A stretch of DNA of 64,000 nt from Centipeda noxia ATCC 43541 (GTDB lineage: Bacteria > Bacillota > Negativicutes > Selenomonadales > Selenomonadaceae), in the NCBI RefSeq assembly GCF_000160555.1, contig NZ_GG749278.1, forward strand, positions 160,897-224,896. Direction: 5' to 3'. Below are positions 17,454-25,327 of the stretch, one piece after another (position 1 is the stretch's first letter; the number at the start of each line of letters is the position of its first letter). Position numbers and translations under genes: made by a program. The notes below the pieces were generated by a model that was given only the letters and a program-made list of their open reading frames with translations, ran no database searches and was not told the DNA's origin.

Positions 17454-18290
17454 TCAGCCCCTGTTCATCGGCACGGGCGCGTCCGCCCCCATGCCCAGCA
17501 CATAACGGTAGATCGCCGCCGCAAGTCCGTTCTCCGTGCAGGAGAGCGTCTCATAGTCGGCCGCTTTCTTCACCTCGGGAAACGCATTGCCCATCGCCAC
17601 GCTCGTGCCCGCCGCCTTCAACATCGGCAGATCATTGTACGCATCGCCGATCGCCATCGTCTCCTCGATCGCAATGCCGAGCTTCGCCGCAAGCGCCGTA
17701 AGCGCTGATGCCTTCGAAATGCCCTTGGGCACGATTTCGATCAGACGGTCTGCGGAGCGCGTTACATCCACATCCGCGCCGAAGGCCTCCATAAGAGCAT
17801 CCGCGCGCTCCTGCGTCACAGCGCCCCCCTGTGTCACGAGGAGCAGCTTGCAGTTGCCCGCAGCATGTGCGAACAGGCCGTTCCAACCGACCGCCTGCCC
17901 CGCAAGCTTCTGTGAGTTCTCGTAGAAGCACGACTCATCGCATGACTCAACATAGCGCAGACAGCCGCCGCTGTATATCTGAATGTACCAGTCCCGCGCG
18001 CGGCAGAACGCAATGATATCATGCGTGACCGCGGCATCCATCGTATGTTCCTCATAGATGCGCCCGCTCGGGCTCTTAATGAGGCCGCCGTTGTACGAGA
18101 TGATCGGCACATCCACGCCAAGCGCCGCGGCGACCGGCAGCGCCGCCTCGAACATGCGCCCCGTCGCGATTGTCACCACAACGCCTGCCTCCGCAGCACG
18201 GCGCACCGCCGCAATATTCTCTGCCGAGACAATATTCCCGTCCGGCAGCATCGTCCCATCCAAATCCGATACGAACAGTTTTACTGCCAC
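17454..18290 (-). CDS. Cof-type HAD phosphatase (second paralogue)
   Basis: A 278-residue HAD-IIB phosphatase with KLFVSDLDGTMLPDGN (motif I), VTIATGRMFEAAL (motif II), KGISKASALTAL and MAIGDAYNDLPMLKAAG (motifs III/IV). I choose the GTG at 18290 because AAGGGAG lies 5-11 bases upstream; the longer reading from a GTG at 18320 has no ribosome site. It is the first gene of the leftward Cof-Cof-rapZ-yvcK-whiA run and is divergent from the gene at 18393. Confidence 0.88.
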   Translation of the reverse strand: MAVKLFVSDLDGTMLPDGNIVSAENIAAVRRAAEAGVVVTIATGRMFEAALPVAAALGVDVPIISYNGGLIKSPSGRIYEEHTMDAAVTHDIIAFCRARDWYIQIYSGGCLRYVESCDESCFYENSQKLAGQAVGWNGLFAHAAGNCKLLLVTQGGAVTQERADALMEAFGADVDVTRSADRLIEIVPKGISKASALTALAAKLGIAIEETMAIGDAYNDLPMLKAAGTSVAMGNAFPEVKKAADYETLSCTENGLAAAIYRYVLGMGADAPVPMNRG

Positions 18291-18330
18291 ATCCGGCTCC
18301 CTTCTATCCTGCGTTTTCACCCATTGCGGG

Positions 18331-18360
18331 CTGACAAAGCGCTTTCCTCTGTGTTATAAT
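18331..18360 (+). promoter_or_regulatory. Promoter for the 18393-19798 genes
   Basis: CTGACA (18331-18336) and TATAAT (18355-18360) are 18 bases apart, with an extended -10 TGTTATAAT. The ribosome site AAGGAG follows at 18381. Confidence 0.75.
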
Positions 18361-18392
18361 ACCCCGAAACGATTCATCGAAAGGAGACCGTG

Positions 18393-18881
18393 ATGCTCAG
18401 CATCTTCCGTCAGCTTATCGTCCTCGTCGCCCTGCTCCTCATCCTCGTCGGCATCTTCGGCCTTTCCTACACCTATCAGATTGATCACCGCACGGCGCGC
18501 AGCCTCTCTGCATACGCGCGCATCGACTTTCAGGCATCCTATACCGGCGAGGGCAAACTCGAGGGCGCCAACCTCGCACTCTGGGACTATCGTTATGACG
18601 AGGCAAAGCTCCTGCCCGAAGCCGTTCTCTACACCGACGGCGCCGCATGGGAAATGAAGGCGGCGGTCAAATATACGCCGCACCCCGTCCCCAATGCGGA
18701 GAGCCGCTACAAAAACGAAAATAAACTGTTCGCCGAGCTCCCCCGTGCATCGCTCCCCGCCCTGCGCAAAGCGCTCAGCGTTCGGTTCCGTTTCTACTAT
18801 GACAACGGGCAGACCATCGACCTGCCGCTCAGCGAGCCCGATCTCGCCTACTGGCAGCGCGCGCTCGGGCAGGGCATCTGA
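18393..18881 (+). CDS. Single-pass membrane-anchored protein of unknown function
   Basis: A 162-residue protein. Residues about 7-27 form one strongly hydrophobic segment (LIVLVALLLILVGIFGL), either an uncleaved signal or an anchor. The rest is a small soluble domain of about 130 residues with many tyrosines and no cysteines. I use ATG 18393, six bases after AAGGAG, rather than the GTG one codon earlier. It is the first gene after a clear promoter and precedes the NusG-II and Gx-transporter genes by 85 bases. I recognise no family. Confidence 0.7.
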   Translation: MLSIFRQLIVLVALLLILVGIFGLSYTYQIDHRTARSLSAYARIDFQASYTGEGKLEGANLALWDYRYDEAKLLPEAVLYTDGAAWEMKAAVKYTPHPVPNAESRYKNENKLFAELPRASLPALRKALSVRFRFYYDNGQTIDLPLSEPDLAYWQRALGQGI

Positions 18882-18966
18882 GACGCTATATGATCCGTGC
18901 ATCCCGATAGGAGATATGCTGTTATTGTACTTTGATCGAAAACATTCGTCAAGGCAGGGAATTCCA

Positions 18967-19305
18967 ATGAAGAAAAACGACCTTTTGCTCATCGGTGCGC
19001 TGCTCATCCTCTGCGGGATCGCCGCCGTATTTTTTTTCGCACGCACAGACAGCGCGGTACGGCATGCTGTCATCACGCAGGACGGACGGCAGCTGTATGA
19101 CATCCCCCTCACGGGACATACCGGGACAGAGGATATCCGCATCGCGGACGCGCATGGAGAGAATATCGTCCGCATTGAGGGAGAGACCATCTCCGTCATC
19201 GACGCCGACTGCCCCGACCTTGTCTGTGTCAAGACGGGAAAGGCGCAGAAGAAAGGGGACATCATTGCCTGCCTCCCGCATAAACTGCTGATCGAAGTGA
19301 AATGA
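18967..19305 (+). CDS. NusG domain II-containing small membrane protein
   Basis: A 112-residue protein with an N-terminal membrane segment (about 6-25) and an external domain of the NusG-II type. The diagnostic C-terminal pattern is CPDLVCVKTGKAQKKGD followed by CLPHKLLIEVK, in which the paired cysteines and the CLPH motif are conserved. Such proteins commonly lie beside Gx transporters and FMN-transfer genes in anaerobes, which suggests a redox or flavin-related role (inference). Its stop is one base from the start of the next gene (TGATATG), so translation is probably coupled. Confidence 0.85.
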   Translation: MKKNDLLLIGALLILCGIAAVFFFARTDSAVRHAVITQDGRQLYDIPLTGHTGTEDIRIADAHGENIVRIEGETISVIDADCPDLVCVKTGKAQKKGDIIACLPHKLLIEVK

Positions 19306-19306
19306 T

Positions 19307-19798
19307 ATGAGACCACTGCAGCGCATAACGTACATCGCCATTCTCACAGCGCTTTCCCTCATCCTCTTTGTCCTCGAAGGCTTCCTTCCTCTGCCGCTTC
19401 CCGTTCCGGGGGCAAAGCTCGGACTTGCTGCCGTCGCCACCCTCGTTGCGCTCTACCGTCTGCCGCACATCCGCGACGCGGGCACCGTCCTCGCCCTGCG
19501 CATCCTCCTCGCCTCCTTCTTCGGTGGGGGGCCTGCCGCCATGCTTTACAGCCTCGCAGGCGGTGCGGCCAGCTTCCTCTCGATGGCGCTTCTCAAGAAA
19601 TACACAGGGCTGTCCGTCATCGGCATCAGCGCTGCGGGCGGCTTCCTCCACAATATTGCGCAGCTTCTTGTCGCTGCGGCTGTCATGGAGACAACAGCCC
19701 TCCTTTCTTACGCACCTATCCTCGGCGTCATCGGCATTTTGACCGGCGTCTGCATCGGCACCGCCGCGCGATTTGTCCTTCAAAAAGTGCCGGGATAA
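19307..19798 (+). CDS. Gx transporter family / heptaprenyl diphosphate synthase component I-like membrane protein
   Basis: A 163-residue polytopic protein with about five hydrophobic segments. Glycine-rich LRILLASFFGGGPAAMLYSL and ISAAGGFLHNIAQLLVAA are the family hallmarks (PF07456 type), and LPVPGAKLGLA is the conserved N-terminal loop. The family was named after heptaprenyl diphosphate synthase subunit I, but many members resemble small-substrate transporters. Here it follows the NusG-II gene, a common pairing in anaerobic Firmicutes. Function is uncertain. Confidence 0.8.
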   Translation: MRPLQRITYIAILTALSLILFVLEGFLPLPLPVPGAKLGLAAVATLVALYRLPHIRDAGTVLALRILLASFFGGGPAAMLYSLAGGAASFLSMALLKKYTGLSVIGISAAGGFLHNIAQLLVAAAVMETTALLSYAPILGVIGILTGVCIGTAARFVLQKVPG

Positions 19799-19801
19799 AC
19801 A

Positions 19802-19830
19802 TTCTCATTTTCATGATTCTGTGTTATACT
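19802..19830 (+). promoter_or_regulatory. Promoter of fumC
   Basis: TTCTCA (19802-19807) and TATACT (19825-19830) are 17 bases apart, with an extended -10 TGTTATACT. The AGGAGG ribosome site follows at 19867-19872. Confidence 0.65.
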
Positions 19831-19880
19831 CGAAAGAACGGATCTCTCTGTTTTTCTCTCACGATAGGAGGACAAATCAA

Positions 19881-21245
19881 ATGGAGTATCGCATTGAACA
19901 CGATTCCCTCGGCGAGGTGAAGGTCCCCGCGGACAAGTACTGGGCGGCGCAGACAGAACGCAGCTTTGAGAACTTCCCCGTCGGCATTGAAAAGATGCCC
20001 GCCGAAATCATCCACGCATTCGGCATCCTGAAAAAATCTGCCGCCATCGCGAACAACAAGCTCGGCAAGCTCGATGAGAAGCGCCTGACCGCCATCAAAG
20101 CGGCGTGCGATGAGATCATCGCCGGGAGGCTCGCGGAGCATTTCCCCCTCGCGGTCTGGCAGACGGGCAGCGGCACGCAGTCGAACATGAACGTCAACGA
20201 GGTCATCGCGAACCGCGGCAACGAAATTGCGGGCGAAAAGATCCTTCATCCGAATGATCACGCGAACATGTCACAGAGTTCCAACGACACCTTCCCGACG
20301 GCAATGCACATCGCCGCCGTCATTGCCATCGAGGACGGCCTCTTCCCGAGCATTGATCTTCTTGCCGCTACCTTCCGCCGCCTCATGAAGGAGAACGAGG
20401 GCATCGTCAAGACCGGGCGCACCCACCTGCAGGACGCCGTTCCGATCTCCTTTGCACAGGAGATCAGCGGCTGGCTCTCCATGCTCGAGCAGTCAAAGAA
20501 ACAGCTGCAGGCAGCACTCCCCTTCCTCCATGAACTTGCCCTCGGCGGCACTGCCGTCGGTACGGGGCTCAATGCGCCGAAAGGCTTTGACACCGCCGTT
20601 GCAGAGGCGGCAAGCGAACTGACGGGCAAAAAGTTCGTCACCGCACCGAACAAGTATCACGCGCTCACGAGCAAGGACGCCATCGTTTTCGCTCACGGCG
20701 GCCTCAAGGGGCTCGCCGCAAACATGATGAAGATCGCGAACGACATCCGCTGGCTCGCATCCGGCCCGCGCTGCGGTCTCGGCGAGATCACGATCCCTGC
20801 GAATGAGCCGGGCAGCTCCATCATGCCGGGCAAGGTCAACCCCACCCAGTGCGAATCCGTCACGATGGTCGCCGTGCAGGTCATGGGCAACGATGCCGCG
20901 ATCGGCATCGCCGCATCGCAGGGCAACTTCGAACTGAACGTCTTCATGCCGGTAATGATCTATGATTTCCTCCAGTCCGCACGGCTCCTCACCGACTCCA
21001 TCAAGTCGTTCAACGACCGCTGCGTCATCGGCATCACAGCGAACCGCGAGAAGATGCATGAGAACCTCCATCGCTCGCTCATGCTCGTGACGGCGCTGAA
21101 TCCGTACATCGGCTACGAGAACGCCGCCAAGACCGCACACAAGGCGTTCGACGAGAACATCAGCCTCAAGGAGGCGTGCGTCGCCCTCGGCTTCCTCGCC
21201 GCCGAAAAATTCGACGAGGTCTTCCATCCCGAAGAGATGGTATAA
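19881..21245 (+). CDS. fumC: Fumarate hydratase, class II
   Basis: A 454-residue, oxygen-stable, iron-free fumarase that interconverts fumarate and malate. EYRIEHDSLGEVKVPADKYW is the family N-terminus. WQTGSGTQSNMNVNEV, SSNDTFPTAMH and KTGRTHLQDAVPI form the substrate site. GSSIMPGKVNPTQCE is the fumarase/aspartase signature loop. The start is ATG 19881 with AGGAGG upstream; longer readings enter the promoter. The C-terminal domain is full length. It is a single gene between its own promoter and a terminator. Confidence 0.97.
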   Translation: MEYRIEHDSLGEVKVPADKYWAAQTERSFENFPVGIEKMPAEIIHAFGILKKSAAIANNKLGKLDEKRLTAIKAACDEIIAGRLAEHFPLAVWQTGSGTQSNMNVNEVIANRGNEIAGEKILHPNDHANMSQSSNDTFPTAMHIAAVIAIEDGLFPSIDLLAATFRRLMKENEGIVKTGRTHLQDAVPISFAQEISGWLSMLEQSKKQLQAALPFLHELALGGTAVGTGLNAPKGFDTAVAEAASELTGKKFVTAPNKYHALTSKDAIVFAHGGLKGLAANMMKIANDIRWLASGPRCGLGEITIPANEPGSSIMPGKVNPTQCESVTMVAVQVMGNDAAIGIAASQGNFELNVFMPVMIYDFLQSARLLTDSIKSFNDRCVIGITANREKMHENLHRSLMLVTALNPYIGYENAAKTAHKAFDENISLKEACVALGFLAAEKFDEVFHPEEMV

Positions 21246-21261
21246 GCGTATATTTCCCACG

Positions 21262-21298
21262 GGAAAAGGACTGCCGCACGAGACGGCAGTCCTTTTCC
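21262..21298. terminator. Bidirectional terminator after fumC
   Basis: A perfect 15-bp stem (21262-21276 with 21284-21298) with a 7-base loop and A/T-rich flanks. It lies between fumC and the oppositely oriented Crp/Fnr gene. Confidence 0.9.
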
Positions 21299-21305
21299 TT
21301 TGCCT

Positions 21306-22001
21306 CTATATTGCCAAAAAACTTTTATCCAGCACACGCAGGGTCCGACGGTCATAGTCGATGATCCCCTCGTCGCGCAGATGGCTCATCTCACGGCTGA
21401 GCGCGCTGCGCTCCACGCCGAGATAGCGTGCGAGCTGCGTTTGATTCATCCCGCGCAGATCTCCTCGGTCCTCATCTCCAGATATCGTCCGCAGATAGAC
21501 ACTGAGTTTTGCACGGATGCTTTTTTGTCCCATGATGCGGATTTTGTGCTGATAAAAGATTCCCTTGTGCGCGATGCGGCGCAGCATGTTCAGCGTAAAG
21601 CGCCAAAGGTGCGGATCGCTGCACGAGGTCCGCTGATAGAGCTGACGGAACTGCAGGCGCAGGATCAGCGTATCGCTCAGCGCTTTGACGAACATCCGGC
21701 TCGCCGCAAGATCCGCCCCCTCCATGGTCTCGCCGAAGCTCTGGCCCGCCTCGAAGATGCTCATGTCAATCTGGTCGGCATTCTCGTTGAGGAAGGACAC
21801 CTCGACAGAGCCCGAGAGGATGATGCCCGTCACAACCGGCGCACGTCCCATCCGCATGATGCTCTGCCCTGATGTATAGTGCTTCAATTCGCCGCCGAGG
21901 GCCTGCACGAGCTCCGGCAGGGCGTCCGCGGGAATCCCTTCGAACAGATCGTGCCGCAGCAGAAGTTCCGTATATGGTGCCAGCATCTCATGAGTCAGCA
22001 T
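21306..22001 (-). CDS. Crp/Fnr-family transcription regulator
   Basis: A 231-residue regulator. The N-terminal cyclic-nucleotide-type beta-roll (about 15-125) includes TGIILSGSVEVSFLNENADQ and FEAGQSFGETME. The long dimer helix is followed by a winged HTH with MNQTQLARYLGVERSALSRE and MSHLRDEGIIDY. There is no FNR-type N-terminal four-cysteine cluster, so direct iron-sulfur sensing is unlikely. ATG 22001 has AAAGGAG. It is divergent from the RclA-like gene and may regulate it and itself; a palindrome overlaps its likely start site (22043-22057). Confidence 0.88.
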   Translation of the reverse strand: MLTHEMLAPYTELLLRHDLFEGIPADALPELVQALGGELKHYTSGQSIMRMGRAPVVTGIILSGSVEVSFLNENADQIDMSIFEAGQSFGETMEGADLAASRMFVKALSDTLILRLQFRQLYQRTSCSDPHLWRFTLNMLRRIAHKGIFYQHKIRIMGQKSIRAKLSVYLRTISGDEDRGDLRGMNQTQLARYLGVERSALSREMSHLRDEGIIDYDRRTLRVLDKSFLAI

Positions 22002-22042
22002 AGACCACTCCTTTCCATAGGCCGGAATTTTTGCATCCCGGC

Positions 22043-22057
22043 AGAGAATAATTCTCT
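22043..22057. promoter_or_regulatory. Perfect inverted repeat at the Crp/Fnr promoter (candidate operator)
   Basis: AGAGAAT-A-ATTCTCT, with 7-bp perfect arms, lies 4-18 bases downstream of the minus-strand -10 (22061-22066), covering the expected transcription start. That position fits autorepression. Which protein binds is not shown. Confidence 0.5.
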
Positions 22058-22060
22058 CCC

Positions 22061-22089
22061 ATTATAAATGGACAGCAGGACTTTGTAAA
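22061..22089 (-). promoter_or_regulatory. Promoter of the Crp/Fnr-family gene
   Basis: On the minus strand TTTACA (22089-22084) and TATAAT (22066-22061) are 17 bases apart, close to consensus. Confidence 0.75.
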
Positions 22090-22181
22090 TGATGCGCATT
22101 CTTTTGCCGGGATATTTTCTCTCATGCCCAGTCACAACACCGTAATGTCTGTGCGCCTGCATGTCATTTTCGCGGAGGTTT

Positions 22182-22210
22182 TTGCGTCCGTTTGTCGAAA
22201 AGTGTATAAT
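22182..22210 (+). promoter_or_regulatory. Promoter of the RclA-like gene
   Basis: TTGCGT (22182-22187) and TATAAT (22205-22210) are 17 bases apart; the ATG at 22255 follows 45 bases later. It is divergent from the Crp/Fnr promoter. Confidence 0.6.
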
Positions 22211-22254
22211 AGCAAATATCTGCCAAACAAATTCTGACGGAAACGGAGCATACT

Positions 22255-23616
22255 ATGCAGAACATATCATATCAGAATCTTATCATCGGATTCGGCAAAG
22301 CAGGCAAGACACTCGCAGGCTTTCTCGCAAAGAAGGGTGAGAGCGTCGCCCTCGTCGAGCGTTCAAAAGAGCGCTACGGCGGCACCTGCATCAATGTCGC
22401 ATGCATTCCGTCGAAGTCGCTCGAATACAGTGCGCGCCTCTCGGCGGCAGCGGGCGGAGACTTCGCGGCAAAGGCGGAACGCTACCGCGCGGCAATCGCC
22501 GAAAAACGCCGCCTCACGGCCATGCTGCGCGAGAAAAACTACGCGAAGGTAACGAGCGCCGGCGCTGTTGTCATCGACGGCGAGGCTTCCTTTGTCGACG
22601 CACACACGCTGCGCATCGTCGGAGCGGGCGGAGTACAGTCCGTCACGGCGGAGCGCATCTTCATCAATACAGGTGCACTTCCCTTTGTCCCCCCGATTCC
22701 GGGAGCTGAGAGCGCGCATGTCTACACGAGCGAGACGATGATGGAGCTCGACGATCTCCCAGAGAAGCTTGTCATCATCGGCGGCGGCTACATCGGGCTC
22801 GAGTTCGCTTCCTATTATGCCAACTTCGGATCTGCCGTCACCGTCCTGCAGGACGGCGACACTTTTATCCCGCGCGAGGACCCCGAGATCAGCGCACGCG
22901 TCCGCCAGCAGATGGAGAGCCGCGGCATCCGCATCCTGACGGACGCAAAGCCCCTGCGTATTGAGGACGGCGCCAACGGTGCGAATGTGATTGTCCAAAC
23001 AGCGGACGGTGAAAAACATCACGCGGCAAATGCCGTTCTCATTGCCACGGGACGCCGCCCGAACATCGCAGGGCTGAATCTCAATGCGGCAGGCGTCGCA
23101 GTGACGCCGCGCGGAGCCGTAGCCGTCGATGAGCACCTCCGCACGAACGTGCCGCATATCTGGGCGATGGGTGACGTCACGGGCGGCATGCAGTTCACAT
23201 ACATCTCGCTTGACGATTTCCGCATTGTGAAGGACCAGCTCGCCGGCAGCGGCGCGCGCACAACCGCAAATCGCGGCGCCGTCCCCTACTCCGTCTTTCT
23301 CGATCCGCCGCTCTCCCGCGTCGGCATGACCGAGGAGGAGGCGCAAAGAGCAGGATTTGACGTTCGCGTTGCACGCCTCGAAGTCGCCGCTATTCCCAAA
23401 GCACAAGTCTACAAGAAACCCGCGGGGCTTCTCAAGGCAGTCGTCGATGCAAAGACCGGCATCGTCCTCGGCGCGCATTTCTTCTGCCCGGAGTCGCAGG
23501 AGATGATCAACCTCATAAAGGCGGCGATCGACCACGGTATCCCTGCCTCTGCACTCGGCTCCGCTGTTTACACCCATCCGACCATGACCGAAGCCCTCAA
23601 CGATTTGTTTGCCTGA
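22255..23616 (+). CDS. RclA-like pyridine nucleotide-disulfide oxidoreductase
   Basis: A 453-residue FAD/NAD(P)H flavoprotein. LIIGFGKAGKTLAGFLAKKG is the N-terminal FAD loop and contains the GFGKAGKT variant typical of RclA. GGTCINVACIPSKSLEY holds the redox-active C-x4-C. VIIGGGYIGLEFASYY binds the nicotinamide nucleotide, and HIWAMGDVTGGMQFTYISLD is the second FAD motif. The C-terminus YTHPTMTEALNDLF matches the RclA dimer end. In E. coli RclA protects against hypochlorous-acid stress. A cluster with a divergent Crp/Fnr gene and exported proteins downstream fits an envelope or redox-stress role (inference). Mercuric reductase is less likely: no MerA-type N-terminal metal domain or C-terminal cysteine pair is present. 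Confidence 0.85.
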   Translation: MQNISYQNLIIGFGKAGKTLAGFLAKKGESVALVERSKERYGGTCINVACIPSKSLEYSARLSAAAGGDFAAKAERYRAAIAEKRRLTAMLREKNYAKVTSAGAVVIDGEASFVDAHTLRIVGAGGVQSVTAERIFINTGALPFVPPIPGAESAHVYTSETMMELDDLPEKLVIIGGGYIGLEFASYYANFGSAVTVLQDGDTFIPREDPEISARVRQQMESRGIRILTDAKPLRIEDGANGANVIVQTADGEKHHAANAVLIATGRRPNIAGLNLNAAGVAVTPRGAVAVDEHLRTNVPHIWAMGDVTGGMQFTYISLDDFRIVKDQLAGSGARTTANRGAVPYSVFLDPPLSRVGMTEEEAQRAGFDVRVARLEVAAIPKAQVYKKPAGLLKAVVDAKTGIVLGAHFFCPESQEMINLIKAAIDHGIPASALGSAVYTHPTMTEALNDLFA

Positions 23617-23634
23617 GATAAAGGAGGACACATT

Positions 23635-24243
23635 ATGACAAACTTCCGCAGAAAAGCACTGCGCCGCATCGGCCTGATCCTCATGCCGCTCGTCCTGTTT
23701 GGCGCCGGATACGGACTGCCGCAGGCGAACGCCGCAGAACCGGCAGCTGCAAGCACACTCCCGTCCGAGGACGGACAAGTTCAGCAGCTGTCGATGGAGT
23801 TCCGCCATCCCGTGGAGGACGGCACCCTCATGCGCATGATCTGTCTGATCGACGCGCCCGTCAAGAATGCCCTCCCCGCTGATGAGATTTCGGCGCGGAA
23901 TCTGGATCCTGAGAGCTTTATCACTTGTCTCGGCGAATTCATCGGCAAGCAGTACACAAACGGACGCTATCAGGACATCGCCGAGCACTACGTCCCGTGG
24001 ACGCCGGAGCTCGAAGCAAGCTTCCACAAGCTTATCGCCGACCGGAATCTCGCCGCTGAAAACGACTTCGGAGCGCGCGCAGAGACGGCCGTCGATCCCG
24101 CCTACAACATCGTCGTCGCCTACAAGAGCGGCCGCAGTCTCCACGTCACCGCCGCGGACAAAACGGCGAGCGGAAACGATGCCGCCATCGAGGACGCCAT
24201 ACTCACATGGGCAGATGATGCATTCGCCGCAAGCCGGAAGTAA
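23635..24243 (+). CDS. Exported protein of unknown function
   Basis: A 202-residue protein with a Sec signal peptide (RRKALRRIGLILMPLVLFGA, cleavage near ANA-AEP, residue 33). The mature part is acidic and soluble, with two cysteines (ICLID and ITCLGE regions) that could form a disulfide. No membrane segment or lipobox is present. I recognise no family. It begins 18 bases after the RclA-like stop with AAAGGAGG upstream, so it is in the same operon and may work in the same stress response. Confidence 0.72.
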   Translation: MTNFRRKALRRIGLILMPLVLFGAGYGLPQANAAEPAAASTLPSEDGQVQQLSMEFRHPVEDGTLMRMICLIDAPVKNALPADEISARNLDPESFITCLGEFIGKQYTNGRYQDIAEHYVPWTPELEASFHKLIADRNLAAENDFGARAETAVDPAYNIVVAYKSGRSLHVTAADKTASGNDAAIEDAILTWADDAFAASRK

Positions 24244-24270
24244 ATCCCTCCAACAACGAAGGAGTATTGC

Positions 24271-25260
24271 ATGGAAACATGGAAAAAATACATCAGTGCC
24301 ATCGTGTTCATCTGCGGGTTTGCGGTCTTGCCTTCATACACATTCAGCGCGGCCGCTTCACAGGAGCATGGAGTTGTATTGACAGGCGAAGCAAAACAAG
24401 ACTACATTCAAAAAGAGATGAATGCACTCTACCACCCCTCCAAAAATACGCCGGCAAAGCCATGGACACAGCCCAAGGGGTGGGTCTATGAAAAGCTTGC
24501 GATTGGAGATGTGCCGGTCGAACGAATTGCCCCGGTGAAGTCCGCCTCACAGAGGGTCATCCTACTCCTTCACGGCGGCGGTTATATGGGCGGCATAACC
24601 GACCGCTACCGTGCGCTGGCTGTTCGTCAGGCGACCTATATGGACGCGGCGGAGGTCTACTGTACAGACTACCGACTCGCTCCTGCACATGTCTATCCGG
24701 CAGCGCTTGAGGATGCGGCTGCAGTTTACCGAGGACTACTCGCACGCGGAATCGATCCGTCAAACATCATCGTCTTCGGGGATTCTTCAGGAGGTAATCT
24801 CGCCCTCGAACTTGCACTCTATCTAAAGGAACAAGGCCTTCCGCAGCCGGCCCTGCTGCTCCTCCTCTCGCCATGGACAGACTTTGAGTACAAGGAGGGC
24901 ACATCGCGCACAGAGAATTTTGAAAAAGACAAAATGCTTGGTGCAGGCACTCCATTTGCAGACTCGGTACGCAAACCGTCACCATATGCAGGCAGCCTCC
25001 CGCTCGATGACCCGCGGCTCTCTCCGATTCACGCCGATCTCAGCGGTCTGCCCCCCATGCTGATTCAGACAGGCGGCTATGATCTCCTTTTAACAGAGGA
25101 CGAGCTCCTTGCAGAAAAAGCTGCAGCAGACGGCACACCTGTATCTCTCACCATTTATCCTGAGATGCCGCATGTCTTCACACTTGTTCTGCCAGACCTT
25201 GCAGAGAGCATCGCCTCACTTGCAGAGATGCGCGACTTTGTGAATCGCCATATACACTGA
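24271..25260 (+). CDS. Exported alpha/beta-hydrolase, HSL-type esterase/lipase
   Basis: A 329-residue esterase of the hormone-sensitive-lipase-like group. Residues about 8-29 form a signal peptide. VILLLHGGGYMGG (about 96-108) gives the oxyanion-hole HGGG motif. IIVFGDSSGGNLALE (about 166-180) contains the catalytic serine in G-D-S-S-G. The acid is probably in QTGGYDLLLTEDE and the histidine in EMPHVFTLVLPD. It is likely periplasmic and hydrolyses short acyl esters. It follows the exported protein by 27 bases with AAGGAGT upstream. Its base composition is less GC-rich than its neighbours, hinting at recent acquisition. Confidence 0.85.
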   Translation: METWKKYISAIVFICGFAVLPSYTFSAAASQEHGVVLTGEAKQDYIQKEMNALYHPSKNTPAKPWTQPKGWVYEKLAIGDVPVERIAPVKSASQRVILLLHGGGYMGGITDRYRALAVRQATYMDAAEVYCTDYRLAPAHVYPAALEDAAAVYRGLLARGIDPSNIIVFGDSSGGNLALELALYLKEQGLPQPALLLLLSPWTDFEYKEGTSRTENFEKDKMLGAGTPFADSVRKPSPYAGSLPLDDPRLSPIHADLSGLPPMLIQTGGYDLLLTEDELLAEKAAADGTPVSLTIYPEMPHVFTLVLPDLAESIASLAEMRDFVNRHIH

Positions 25261-25279
25261 TTTTATAAAACTTCACACA

Positions 25280-25316
25280 AAAGGGACATTTCGTCAGCGT
25301 GACGAAATGTCCCTTT
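25280..25316. terminator. Bidirectional terminator
   Basis: A 17-bp perfect stem (25280-25296 with 25300-25316) and a 3-base loop, between the esterase and the convergent prfC. Confidence 0.92.
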
Positions 25317-25327
25317 CCTATGTTAAT

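Noticed and set aside
22363-24144. 593-codon open frame on the minus strand opposite the RclA-like and following genes
   Set aside because: Its translation has no recognisable domain, and the plus strand encodes conserved motifs across the same DNA. Long antisense frames are common in GC-rich genes.
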